From Magicicada septendecula (lineage: Eukaryota; Arthropoda; Insecta; Hemiptera; Cicadidae): DNA of 64,000 nt. The stretch is taken from the NCBI GenBank assembly GCA_034769895.1, contig CM068369.1, forward strand, positions 426,895,479 through 426,959,478. The letters are read 5' to 3'. Positions 35,921 through 47,165 of this stretch are shown piece by piece; position 1 is the first letter of the stretch, and each line of letters starts with the position of its first letter. The notes under the pieces were generated by a model that saw only the letters and a list, made by a program, of their open reading frames with translations, did not search any database and was not told the DNA's origin. A program made the translations under genes and the position numbers.

Positions 35921-36093
35921 AGTGCGAAAACGTGAGGTGGTATACGTTTGTGACCACAGTACTGTGGTTAATGCTGAAGCAATAAGTAGAAAGACGTAGT
36001 TTCTATGGAAATATTTCATTTCGAATATGATTTTAAATATAAATCTTAGAACATGGAAGTCATGTATGGTTCTCCATACCGATATTTTATCTC

Positions 36094-36370
36094 GCATCGG
36101 GATAGTTATATTGTTAGCATGTTTGTGCACATCATTAAACAACTGCTATACCAACAGCAAAATTACGACGACACAAAGGGCCGGCTCCATTGAAGGTATT
36201 AAACTGGTGTTGACGAATATTAATCGTGGCAACACACTGACAACGTGGACTCAAAACTGTAATCTCATCTTACTAACGGCGCAATCTGATTGGTGCACGG
36301 AAATAATGTCGGTAAGTGCCACGCAATTAAGAACACATTATTAGATCAAAGGCTTCCAACTATTATCTGC
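36094..36370 (-). repeat. Dispersed repeat family D, copy 7
   Basis: Carries GGCTCCATTGAAGGTATTAA, GCGCAATCTGATTGGTGCAC and CAATTAAGAACACATTATTA, all family D blocks. It abuts copy C with no gap. Confidence 0.85.
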
Positions 36371-37047
36371 TTGGCCGAAGCAATATTACAGTCGTTTGCG
36401 AGTTAAAAAAAAGGTTCACTGAAAACTAAAAAAAAGTTTACAGTTAAAAGACAGATAAGCATTGTAAAATACACCGATCTCGAACAACAGCAATGCGATA
36501 ACAATTACATATGTAGTAGACGGTCAGTCCGGTGAAAAAATATGAAATAAACCCTTAGGTACATCGTACGCTATTCATTGTGTTTAACTGACGTCAATTT
36601 GTTAAATCCAGGTGGTCTTTGAGGAGCATGGAGCGGGCCATCTAATCGATGCTGTTGTAGTTTGTACAGCAGTTAAAAATAATATTAACATTATGGGATA
36701 CGTGTCGTCGACAACGTAGTGATGATTCAGAAGAATGAAGACGACTCGCACTGTGTTTGACACAGCTTAGGTAAAAAGCAACAAGACTAAGAATTTCCAT
36801 TAGCAGCTGGGAAACCCAATGCAATGGCATTCCTTAGAAAATAAACGGTATTGAATTTTTCAGCTGTAGAAGCGGAGCCACGGGCGAGAATGTTAGTTGA
36901 GAACTATAAAATTCTAAACGTCCTACAACAAGGCTACATTTAATAGAATCCTTAAAAAATAAAACAAGTAATGAAAAACGGTACAAGCTTTACATAACAA
37001 AAATTTGCCATATAACTAACGCAACACAAGCCGACCCACGTGGTACG

Positions 37048-37240
37048 TTCCCACAGTTAGTATTCATAAACCGCTTCTCATCACCTTCAATGGAACCGAC
37101 ACGTCGTGTCGTCGTGTTTCTGCTGTCGATATAGCCGTATTTTAATGACGTGTAGAAACATGTCAACAACGTATCTACACTGATGCGGATAAAAAATTAA
37201 TTACCACCAAGAACAGCAGTTGCTTTGACGTCGAATGTCA
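37048..37240 (+). repeat. Dispersed repeat family D, copy 8
   Basis: CATCACCTTCAATGGAACCG, GTGTCGTCGTGTTTCTGCTG, AAACATGTCAACAACGTATC and GATAAAAAATTAATTAC are family D blocks in the orientation of the 24-kb copy. Confidence 0.8.
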
Positions 37241-37852
37241 TCCTGTTGACCTAGGTAGTATTAACGCCAATTACGTGATAACGTACATAGTAATTAACAC
37301 TATGAGACGAAGTAGCCTATAAAAGATAGTGCGAGTTGTCTTGTGTTCAGGAGTGTGACATTTTTTCGTATACGGGGGCGATGGAAAAAACGCGATCACG
37401 GAAGACAATGACCAGATTAAACATGTTTTTATATTTTAAAAATACGGATACGTTATTTTGAGTATGAGCATGACCTCGGAATGTAGTGAACATGTAACTA
37501 CATTTCCGGTACCCTTTGAAATAACAAAAGGAGCAAAATCGATATAAAAACATGCAGTCGCTCCCCCTCACAATCACTCCAAGGACTTTGCAAGTCGCCG
37601 GTTCACAGTAGATTACGTGTTCACTTTAATAAGGCGTATTTCACGCGGTATTTTTATCTCACGAAGGTGCCCACACGTTGTTATTTTGGTCGTTAATACA
37701 GTTACGTATTTACAAACACCAGTGTACAATTATCGTATGTGTGTCGGAACAGCTAACGCGCGTCGTGCAACAGTAGTGGTAGTAAACAAGAAAATATCCG
37801 TTCTGGATCCGCGGACTGGTGCGAGTTTCTCAGCGCGATGCTCTTCCTTTTC

Positions 37853-37853
<1 letters not shown>

Positions 37854-37882
<29 letters not shown>
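37854..37882 (+). repeat. (CT)n microsatellite
   Basis: About 14 CT units. It creates low-complexity open frames on both strands that should not be read as genes. Confidence 0.95.
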
Positions 37883-37884
<2 letters not shown>

Positions 37885-39274
37885 TTTTTTCTGTACTTGT
37901 GACACAGTTTCTCGTTCTTCCTCATTACCGTCCCTCCTGCCCTCCCTCTCATCGTATCCTCTACTAACCAACCAGTTCTATTGAACCTGTAAATGTGTTT
38001 GATGTCCGCTTCTTCTCTCTCTCACTCTCGCGTCCACGCCTCTAATAGTGTAGCCAATTCGTTTATTATACAGAATTTCATTATTTTTCTGAAAAGAAAG
38101 TGCGGTGTTATTATTAACGTGTATGAATTGGAAACCGTAAGTGTTATGGTTACGATAGATTTATTTTACGAAAGCAATATTTATGGCTGTAATAGTCACT
38201 AGTTGACTGACATTAAAGTCTGTATGCAAGTTGGCTGCCAGTGGCCAGTGAAAAACTTAATCAGAAAAAAAGAAATTCCTATTGCAACGATCGTATTGGA
38301 AATTCTACTGCAAAGATGAAATAAGTTTTGTAACATGTCAAAATGTGAAGTTACTAGGATGTAGGAAATTGATCGAAGACAGTTATTGTTCATTTATGTG
38401 AGGACTTCCTCGAACCTTCTTCGGGTCTAAGTGACTTCGGTGGTTGGAGCATTGTTTTTTGTTTGGTCAATCTTAGGTCTTGTGACTTTCGCATACATAT
38501 AATGTATAGAGCTACTAGAGGCTGGGAGCATTAATAGTTCCGAATGCCCCTCAGTATGGTCGGCTTGTGTGGTAACAGAGCTACCGCCACGGAAAGGGTT
38601 CAGGAAAGTGGCCACATGGGAAAACAGGAGAGAGTTTTACATACGTCTGTTATCCCTTACCTTATTTTAATACAAGTCGGTCTTTTGAAATGGTGTTGAT
38701 GAAAGAATAAGATAGTGATTCTAGTGAGATAATTACGTTGTCGTTGGAAATGCAAAACGTTATCGGTGGAATGCAAATTCATACTTTGTTATCAAATAAA
38801 AGTGAAAAACAATAGGAACAAAGGTCAAGTGCACAAAATACATACAATACAGTGAAACTTCATAGAAAAATAACGTTTTTCATAGAAAAGTTGAAAATGA
38901 ATTAACGAAAAGGCTGAAACTATGATTTGACCATTAATTTTTATAGGATGAGAGACCCCTACAAGTAACCGAATTTCGAAGACGATCACTTTATAGACTT
39001 TATAATGACTGCGTTTGGTGGGGTACGTTGCATTATGTTTGTCCGACCTGGCGCTAAACCGTATAATCTTGGTTAAAAAGAAATATTATTATGAACAACT
39101 TATTTCTGGCAATAATTTTACGGGCTGTAGAATAATGCGATCCAACATAACTAGAAAATGAAAGTAATAGTACATGATTGTTTCGGTAAAGAAAGGGTTT
39201 TATTTGTCTTGTAAATTCTTGTTTTTTACTATGTGTAAAAACAGCCTGTTAGAAACAAGTAAAGCTTGTATAAA
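37883..39274. other. Unassigned DNA
   Basis: No supported feature. Confidence 0.45.
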
Positions 39275-39365
39275 AATCCGATTAATAGTATTGAATATTT
39301 GTTATGTTCCAGACCTAATAAGAAATTAAGTTTTATGGTCATCTTCATTGCTTTGTAAACTTTTA
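39275..39365 (+). repeat. Direct repeat K, copy 2
   Basis: Second copy of the repeat at 33645-33745. Confidence 0.7.
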
Positions 39366-40984
39366 GGCTAGAGCCGACCCTTTCAGTCTGACAGTAACGT
39401 AACCAAGTTGTACTAAATAATTGTTTTGTACTAAGTCAGTGTAAGAGATAACGCTGTTCGAAAAAAACGCGATGTGTTGTATGGCAGAGCAGAGCGCCGG
39501 ACATCCCGAGGCGGTGTCCGACCAGAATTAACCTTGCTCCAGGAAGAGAAAGGGACAGCTTAGCGTTGGCACGCAGCATTTCGCGCTCAACGCCCGTCTC
39601 CTTGTCAAACTTCACGCTCGTCTGTCACATGTATGTGCTTCTTCAAGTTATAAACATTGCAGCAGTCCTCGTAACATCGTGATTAGTAAGATATATTTAA
39701 TACCAGCGCAATTTCAAGATTTACAGTGTAATTGCTAATTACTTGCCTCGTATGAAACGAGGTAGTCCGGTGTCTTTACTGGTTTCAAGTCCTGCCAACC
39801 AACCAACAGATAACGTTGACTTATGATAATCCTGTCGTTACCGCTTATGTACAGTATCCTTCCATCAAATATATTAACCTAAGGGAGTTCACCTCCTGAT
39901 GTATTCAGGATTGGATACTGTGGTGGCCTACGATGTGACATTCTTTATTGTAAGCCAAAAACATCTACTGTATACTCTCGACTTCTGTTGTTAAAGAATT
40001 TTAATATAGTCGTTGTAATTCCAGTCTACTCCTCAGTTTAAGCTTTCCTTACATCCTTTCCCTTGTGTGAAATAAACGTCTCCATCCTATTAATGAAAGA
40101 AAAACGCTTGTGGATGTGTAGGTTAGGTTTACTTGATGGCATGACAAATAATGTTATTAACGTTTCACCAGCCAGAAGTTGAGCGGACAGATTTATAATT
40201 TTGTTTAAGAAAAGCGCCACACTTTTTTAACGTTAACCTTCACCCCATTTACTCGTGATTAACAGTTAGTTTTATTATACAAAATAAATACTAAGTTTAG
40301 TATGTCTGAGCACTCGCAACTTTAGAAATGCTTGTGTCAGCGTTACTGAAGGACACGCCCCTAAAGTACCAGGTGTATGTATGAACATATTAAAGTGATA
40401 ACAAATGAAAGTAACAGTGATCTTAATTTACAGGAGATTAACCACCTTGCGTTGTTAACATGCGTGCTTCTTGGACTGTATTAATAATTATTATTAATAT
40501 TAATGAAATTGTAAGACATATTTTATAAGCGCTTGTATATCTGAAGTATATAAAATTTGTAAAGTGAAACAATAATTTTTCGGTGGTTTATCGCATTGCG
40601 GCTATTAATAAAATGAAAATATCGCGACTGTTAGGTACCTCACCACTATCTCTACAACACACCACGTTTGTTGCCCTCAGAAGCATTTTCGTAGCTTGAC
40701 GAAAACTATGCTGTAGAAACATAGTTTTGTTGTTTTAAGGATCTGACCAATAATATTCATAACAAATGGAGAACACATTATGTATTTCATCCTTTCCTAG
40801 TTAACCATCAAACAACTGAATTGGGAGGAAATTGACTTCATCAGTAAATAATAAAACCCTTACATACAAAGCCATAATAATTCAACTAGCGATTTTTTTG
40901 ATTTGACTGATCCCAGTTTTGACTTGACGGTTTGACATTTGTCTGTCTTTTCGAGTATGTTTCTCGATAACTGTTGAACCCATC
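39366..40984. other. Unassigned DNA with a GC-rich patch
   Basis: No gene. 39475-39630 is visibly richer in G and C than its surroundings (CAGAGCAGAGCGCCGGACAT...), without a long ORF or recognised motif. Confidence 0.45.
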
Positions 40985-41105
40985 AACCGATTTCGTAACC
41001 GTTGAGACGCGTGTCCATATATTTACCCTAAAGAACCCTATTGTTTTTGAGATGGATTCCTCCAAAAATATAGCGGGTGGGAGGCGAAAATTTGGGGGGG
41101 GGGTA
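40985..41105 (+). repeat. Dispersed repeat G, copy 2
   Basis: Inverted counterpart of 33425-33600. It ends in a run of ten G at about 41093-41102. Confidence 0.75.
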
Positions 41106-43049
41106 AAAATAATGAAAAATTACAAAAGCCCATGCGGTGTATCAAATTAAAGGGAATTTAAACCACAATCTGAGTGCGCTGTTCATTTTCGAAAATTTCA
41201 ACATTTTTGGAAGTCGGCCCGAAACGTGGGCGAAACTTTGATAAAATGGCAATATTTAATGTGGCGTATCGAATTAACAACCGAATGTAGTGTTAAGTTT
41301 GGAAATTTCAACATTTTTAGGACTGCAGGGCAAAGTTAGTGATAACACATTTGAAAAAAGTGTGAAAATCCAGGAAGGTATCAGACTATAAGGAATTTGA
41401 ACTCAAATCCGAATGTTTCGAATTTTTATGATCATGTGCTCTACATTTGTTAATGCTACCAAAGAAACAGTAGAGTTATCGGGATTTTTGTAGTTTTTCC
41501 CATAATTAAAAAATTATCTGATATCGAAATTTATGTGATAGTAAATTAACTTCATTGAAAGTAGCGAGCGAGTTCTGGAGTTTAGGGAGCATACTAGTAT
41601 TTGTATGGATCTACAACACTGAATTGTAGAAACGCGCCAGCAAAACCAACGTATCTGCTATACAGAGATGGCAGTCTAAAATATTGAGACTACACCGTGA
41701 TATGTCTCAAATCAAACGTTCCTCCACAGTGACTTCGGAATGACATGTGGACAAGACATGACACAACACAACGCTAAACCCGAAACTCATGATAACCCGC
41801 TGATAAGACCCCTACTGGACTAGGCAGGTAATAGGAAAGTGGCCAATTCACCCTATGTAGTCGAGGACTCGTCACTGGGCTATTACCGATCACGTCATGT
41901 ATGTCTTTTTTCTAGATTGGCTAACTCCGAAATTCTGTAACTGTAGCTACCTCTGTTCAATTCTGATTGCTAATTGAATTTAAAAAATCGTATCATTTAA
42001 GTTCCTTAGTACCTGGAGTAAAATGGAGTCCTCACTTTACTATATTTGCTGTCTCATCGTTCCACACTTAATATTGTTATGCCTTCTCGTTCCCCACTTC
42101 AGTTTAGCCGTTTTTCTCACATCCTCACCATGTCGCACATGTATCACCATCACCATCTTTATCTGTTTACTGGGATCAGGCATCGAGTGTTCCTGTTTCG
42201 CCCTCACAGGTTTGTTGTGCCCGCCTTCCTTTTGCTTTTGGGTCTACTGTAAGCGTACTGTAGTTACGCCTTACAGTATACCGTAAAACTACCTGCTACT
42301 TACGTTTCTCTTATAAGCTAATCTTTTAACGTGTATCCTGCTAGTGATCATAAAAATGTCACACCTGCAGATTTGCACATTTAAAATGCCTTTTATTAAT
42401 AGCCAGATGTCGCTATCATATAAGCGAGTAGGAACCTACATTACTCTATAAATTTTCAAGAAAGATAAGAAAATAACGGTCTACCTTTCAACTCATTCTA
42501 TTTGCATCACGCATAAGCGTAGTCACTCTAATAGCCTAACTTCGTAAATCTTCCTCGGAATTGCATTTAACACGTCTATTCGCGTATTTAGAGAGTCCGT
42601 TAAAGTTACGATTCACGCCCTTACATAGCGTAACCGGAACTGACTCCGTTTTTTTTTTCACGTCAGAGTGAGTAGATCGTTACAGCCGAACTTTACTGAT
42701 TTGCTGTTTCCATTTCTGTTTTTCCTGTTTCATGCTTTACCGGGCCTATATACAGTATTTGTATTTTCTTGTCCTGTACTACTATCTCAACGACACGCTA
42801 TCGTCATTTAAAGTGGTTGAAAAAGTGTGATAACATCCTGAAACCAATGCCATTAAAGTAAACGGCAATAGCATAATAAAACAATAAAAATAAGCGTTAT
42901 TGAAAAATTGTTTAAAAGATATTTATTGACGAATTGATTTTCCCATATTTCATATTTCGAACGTATACGCAAATGCTGTGTAATAAACCTGTTGTATATT
43001 TGAGAACAGTTACTATTATATTAGCGTACACAGCCTAAATAAAATTGCC
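41106..43049. other. Unassigned DNA
   Basis: No supported gene. A hydrophobic 87-codon open frame at 42023-42286 has no family resemblance and overlaps a second open frame, so it is not called. Confidence 0.45.
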
Positions 43050-43140
43050 TAAAAATTAAGAGATTAACAATTAAACTTTTTTCGACCTTCTGGAGGTGGT
43101 GGGGGGGGGTCGCGTTCTTTCCACCCCTTAAATACGCCTC
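43050..43140 (+). repeat. Direct repeat J, copy 1
   Basis: GCCTAAAAATTAAGAGATTA, ACTTTTTTCGACC and a G-run followed by TCGC..TC.CCCC..TAAAT recur at 62070-62165 in the same order. Confidence 0.7.
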
Positions 43141-43258
43141 TGAATAGAAATGTATAAAACTTGGTGTACACATTGGTGAAGCTTGGAGATTCTGAACATG
43201 TCGAATTAGTCCGTCAAATTACGTGTCAGAACAGTGTAGAGTTATTTTATTTTATTTT

Positions 43259-43308
43259 TTTTTTATAGCCTAAAGGTACCATATATGGTACCTTTAGGCT
43301 ATAAAAAA
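43259..43308. repeat. Perfect 50-bp palindrome
   Basis: Symmetric about 43283/43284: TTTTTTATAGCCTAAAGGTA on the left, its exact complement on the right, centre CCATATATGG. No loop. It lies about 140 bp upstream of the pogo-type element and outside its TIR. Confidence 0.95.
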
Positions 43309-43864
43309 GAATACAATCGAAAATTGAATTATAGGTACCATTAGTAAAACAATAAGTGTAAGTATATAAAATACATCACATTATTATTAGTTAAAAATTG
43401 TATTGTGCTTGTACGTGCGGCGTGTACTGCGTATTTCTTGTTCACATGTAGGGGAGAGGCGGGTAGTATGGGGCAGCGGGTAGTATGGGCCATTGAGTGT
43501 TTCTAAGGTTTAACGCTAGGTAGTAGCACGCTACAGAGCTCTGTGCATAGAGGTTGTGTCTTCTCGCCATGTGCAAATAGTTAGTTGTTGTCATTGCAGC
43601 GTGTCAGAAGGTATACTTTTTTTTGTTTGTGTTATCCTTTCCGGCGTTGCTCCGCATAACTTTTGAGAGTGGTTGTGTTGAAATAGGTAAAACATTAGGT
43701 AAGCAAACTAACTTATTATTATAGTATACTATGTCTAGAATATGTCGTAAGAGTTTTAAATAGTTGTTTTCGGTAGTTACGGTTCGGCGCCATTTTTTTC
43801 CCTGCAGCCTCGGTCGGGTAGTATGGGCCATGTAATTGACACATGTTTTTTATTTCAGTGGACG

Positions 43865-45647
43865 ATGCCTACATTTAAAAAGAAGCCTGCAGGTGAAGGC
43901 CGTGGAGAATGGTCTGTAGAAGACATGAAATTAGCGGTGCAAGACGTTTTGGAAAATAAAATATCGGTTCGGGCCTCTGCAGAACGGCATAATGTGCCAA
44001 GAAATACATTGCAGAGGAAAAGTCGTAGTGTAAAAACTGAATCGCAGGTGGAAATGAAACCTCAGCTAGGGAGATTTAAACCTACTTTCGATAATCTGTA
44101 TGAAAACGAGCTCGTAAAGCATATGAAAGAATTGGATGCACGACTAATGCCGTTATCAAGGAACGAATTTCTCAAGCTTGCGTGTGATCTTGCAGAAAGT
44201 TTAAAATTGCCACATAGATTTAATAGGGAGAAACGAATGGCAGGAAAAGATTTTTTCACAGGATTCATGAAAAGACACTCTGAGCTCTAAGTTACAGAAA
44301 ACCGCAATCAACAGGTTTAATGCGCTCAGTAGGCTTTAATAAGCCTCAAGTTGAGAGATTTTTCAAACAGCTTATGAAACTGCAAGACGAGCGTTGCTTC
44401 CGTCCGTCTAGAATCTTTAACGCTGACGAAACGGGGGTGACGTGCGTCCACGAAAATGAGATGGTAATTTCAACAAAAGGAAAGCGCCAAGTTGGGAAAA
44501 TGACTTCGGGGGAGAGGGGTCGCACGGTAACACTCATGTTTTGTATGAGTGTGACTGGACTCTTTATTCCACCGCTGTTTGTATTCCCCCGAAAAAGAAT
44601 GAATGACCGATTGATGATTGGTGCACCATCTGAAAGTATTAGTTTCCCAACTCCAACTGGATGGATATATGGACCAGCTTTTCTGACGTGGTTGAAACAT
44701 TTTGTTTCATTTACGAAACCCACTACGAAGACCCAGTTTTACTGACCATCGATGGGCATGGCAGTCACAAGGAGCTGGACGTTATCATGTATGCACGTGA
44801 AAACAACGTTCATATGCTCAGTGTCCCCCCTCATACGACCCATAAATTGCATCCCCTTGATAGAACATTCATGAAACCGTTTAAAGGTGCCTATCAAGTT
44901 GCTTGCAGTTTGTGGATGAGGGCTAGTCCTGGCCTCAGAATAAATGACTACGACATCGCAAAGCTAGTTGTCGATGCCTATAGGAAAGTCTGTTGTTTGG
45001 ACATTGCCGAAAATAGTTTCAAATGCACAGGAATATATCCTTTGAATTCACAGATATTCACTGATTTGGACTTTATGGGAAGTGAGTTAACCAACGTAAC
45101 CAACAGCCCCTCAAAATCAAGAGTTGCTGTTCAACAGTCTGGTGAGACTTCTACTGGGACATCGTCGATGCCTGACAACTCAGCTGCTGCAGTTCCTGTT
45201 CCAACGTCTACTGAACCGTCTCCTGGGACATCGGGAATGTCTGTCATTTCAACTGCTTCAATTGCTGTTCAACAGTCTGCTGAGACGTCTCCTGGGACAT
45301 CGGTGATGCCTGATAACTCAGCTGCTGCAGTTCCTGTCCCAACGTCTACTGAACCTTCTCCTGGGACATCGGAAATGCCTGACAATTCAGCTCCTACAAT
45401 TGCTGTATTACCAATTCCTGGACCTTCTTTGAAAACACACTCAAATATTATTGTGTCGTCTCCAGTTTTTAGGCACTCAAACTTCGAAAACATTCTTAAA
45501 AAAGTGTCGCCTTTGCCATCATGCAGTGAAAGAAGATTGACAAGTCGCAAGAGGAAGGCAGAAAAAAGTGAGATTTTGACATCAACTCCCGTAAAAAATT
45601 GCATTAAGCGAAAAGAAAAAGATAGGAAAAGAAAGAGAAGAAGCTAA
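43865..45647 (+). pseudogene. pogo-family transposase, three reading-frame pieces
   Basis: Start at ATG 43865 (MPTFKKKPAGEG); the ATG at 43823 lies inside a terminal-motif repeat. A TTTTTTATTTCAG acceptor-like tract ends 8 bp before the chosen ATG, so a 5' intron is possible. Piece 1 (to TAA 44288-44290): Psq-type helix-turn-helix (WSVEDMKLAVQDVLENK...NVPRNTLQRK), ending FMKRHSEL. Piece 2 (to 44745): GFNKPQVERFF and FNADETGV with the first catalytic Asp (44425). Piece 3 (real coding from about 44727): TIDGHGSHK with Asp at 44751 and LHPLDR with Asp at 44859, a 35-residue gap. A Ser/Thr/Pro-rich linker of two 138-bp repeats follows (45126-45401), then a basic tail. Single-base indels near 44287 and 44730 explain the frame changes. 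Confidence 0.9.
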
Positions 45648-45724
45648 GACATATAGAAGACAAAGCTTGAAAAACAACAGAGTGAAAAAGAAAAAGGAAA
45701 AAAATCAAAATCCAGTGGCCCTAA

Positions 45725-45940
45725 GACTGGAAAGAAAAAAAGTGAAGCATCTCATCATGACACTCCAGAATCCTCATGTGTGAAAATGTAGACTGTCTTG
45801 TATGTGGTGAACATTTTGATGAAAACTGGGTTCAGTGTCATACATGTGAAGAGTGGGCACATGAACTTTGTGCAGATATTGAAGACACACTGTATTATTA
45901 TTGCGATTACTGCAAGTTCAACAGTATGCAGTCTAAATAA
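45725..45940 (+). pseudogene. PHD zinc finger tail of the same transposase
   Basis: In another frame, after two stops (45645, 45654) and one frameshift near 45785, codons give C-x2-C-x10-C-x2-C-x4-H-x2-C-x10-C-x2-C, a complete Cys4-His-Cys3 PHD pattern (CLVCGEHF, CEEWAHELC, CDYCK), ending in TAA 45938-45940, with AATAAA at 45936. PHD-like C-termini are known in some insect pogo-type proteins. In the preceding frame PKTGKKKSEASHHD links it to the basic tail of the transposase, so it belongs to the same protein. Confidence 0.85.
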
Positions 45941-46267
45941 AAGTTAAAAAATGTATTTACACAATTTAAATTGAATTTGTATAAAAATTAAACAATTCTG
46001 TTAACAAAAATAATTTTTATTTATCTTCACTACTGTTTTTTAATTGTGCCCCATACTACCCGACGCCGAAAATTTTATCACAATTACAGCTATAAATTTG
46101 AAATACCACACACATTTTATTTGATTAATTTTAATTCCTTTTTCAGAGTGTGTGTGAAGTAAATGTTTCACTACTTAGTATTACATAATTTTAGATGATT
46201 CTGCCTACCATTTAATATTTTGTGACACTTTTTGCATAAGTGGGCCATACTACCCGCCTCTCCCCTA

Positions 46268-46880
46268 AGTTTGTGTGGAGTGCAGAATCATTGCAAACTA
46301 GCTTTAGATACATGCAGTTTCCGTGTAGTTGATATGCTACTGCCTTCGTTCATTAAACGGTACGCACGTACGGAATGAAATGGTGTACAGTAGCAACAGC
46401 GATAGTATTAACGGCCGGGAAACCGGTTTGTGTATCATCTTAATAGTAAATATTAAAGTATACATACGATCGAAGGACGATATTGGCGTGGCAATCACTG
46501 CGAAGAATGTATAAAGCTCAGCCGTGAGGTCGGCCACGACTGAGGAATGCTAGGCATTCTTCTTTCTGAACGACTCGTATTATATAGCGGATTCACTTGA
46601 GTGCAGTTAGTCACACCTCTTTGTTTGTTTACTGCGAATTCTGATTTCTGTTCTCTTTATCGGATGCGCACGTACACGTTTTATAAATTACGTTCTTTTA
46701 AAAAAGAATTGAAACTTGTCAGCTTCTTCGTTAAACTTCAGTTAATTTATAGAAATAACATTGGGTGGTGTGATAACTTGTGTATAATTTATTGCAATGC
46801 CTACAGTTGTGAATGACCAGTGACGATATTGATGCAGTACATGTTGGAAGTAACTAATGACCGCTCTGCTCGTTGTTTAC
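46268..46880. other. Unassigned DNA
   Basis: No supported feature. Confidence 0.4.
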
Positions 46881-46942
46881 ATTCAAATGCTGGCTATTGA
46901 GCCGTGGTCTACTATAGTTAGTATTCTGAAAGCTGTTATTCT

Positions 46943-46990
46943 CAGACGTTTCGGCCTCACCTCTGGAGGGAGGTCGTCTTCAGTGATAAA
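46943..46990 (-). ncRNA. Hammerhead-like motif, left arm
   Basis: On the minus strand: CTGAAGA, one C, a stem II of GACCTC with GAGGCC (one mismatch) and GAAACGTC. All CUGANGA and GAAA positions agree with the hammerhead consensus (N7 is A). The extra base before stem II is a departure from textbook forms. Confidence 0.6.
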
Positions 46991-47104
46991 CGGTTTTTAC
47001 ACAACTGACACCACGGTGTTCGTCAGTAACCACAGTACTGTGGCAAAGAATATTTCGGTGGCGGTGGTTACTGACGAACACCGTGGTGTCAGTTGTGTAA
47101 AAAC

Positions 47105-47165
47105 TGTTTATCACTGAAGACGACGTCCAGAGGTGAGGCCGAAACGTCTGAGAATAACAGCTTTC
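47105..47165 (+). ncRNA. Hammerhead-like motif, right arm
   Basis: CTGAAGA at 47114-47120 and GAAACGTC at 47141-47148. Stem I is good: CTGTTTATCA before the core pairs with TGAGAATAACAG after GTC, with an AGA internal loop and one bulge. Stem II here is poorer than in the left arm because of a deletion, so this copy may not fold. Confidence 0.6.

Larger units (their letters stand above)
34641..36090 (-). mobile_element. Ribozyme-like repeat element, copy C (long)
   Basis: Same order as copy B, in the same orientation 3.2 kb away, and clearly similar throughout. It holds five tandem units and the best-preserved ribozyme-like segment of the A/B/C group. Its right edge (ending TATTTTAT) joins directly to a family D copy, as if D were upstream sequence of the same element on the minus strand. 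Confidence 0.85.
43451..46265 (+). mobile_element. pogo-type transposon with PHD-tailed transposase
   Basis: The 22-bp terminal inverted repeats (GGGGAGAGGCGGGTAGTATG plus GG at the left; exact complement ending 46265 at the right) are flanked by TA on both sides (43449-43450, 46266-46267). The TIR core GGGTAGTATGGGC is repeated inward (see findings). At 2,815 bp it has a full-length transposase region broken by at least three frameshifts and two stops. The element is a relic but structurally complete. Confidence 0.92.

Noticed and set aside
37753..37971. Acidic/basic minus-strand open frame
   Set aside because: It is driven by the (CT)n tract.
40835..40880. CTGATGA on the minus strand as another hammerhead
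   Set aside because: No GAAAC follows at a plausible stem II distance.
45124..45306. Alternative-frame Leu/Arg-rich peptide over the transposase linker repeats
   Set aside because: It is a shadow of the Ser/Thr/Pro repeats in the true frame.
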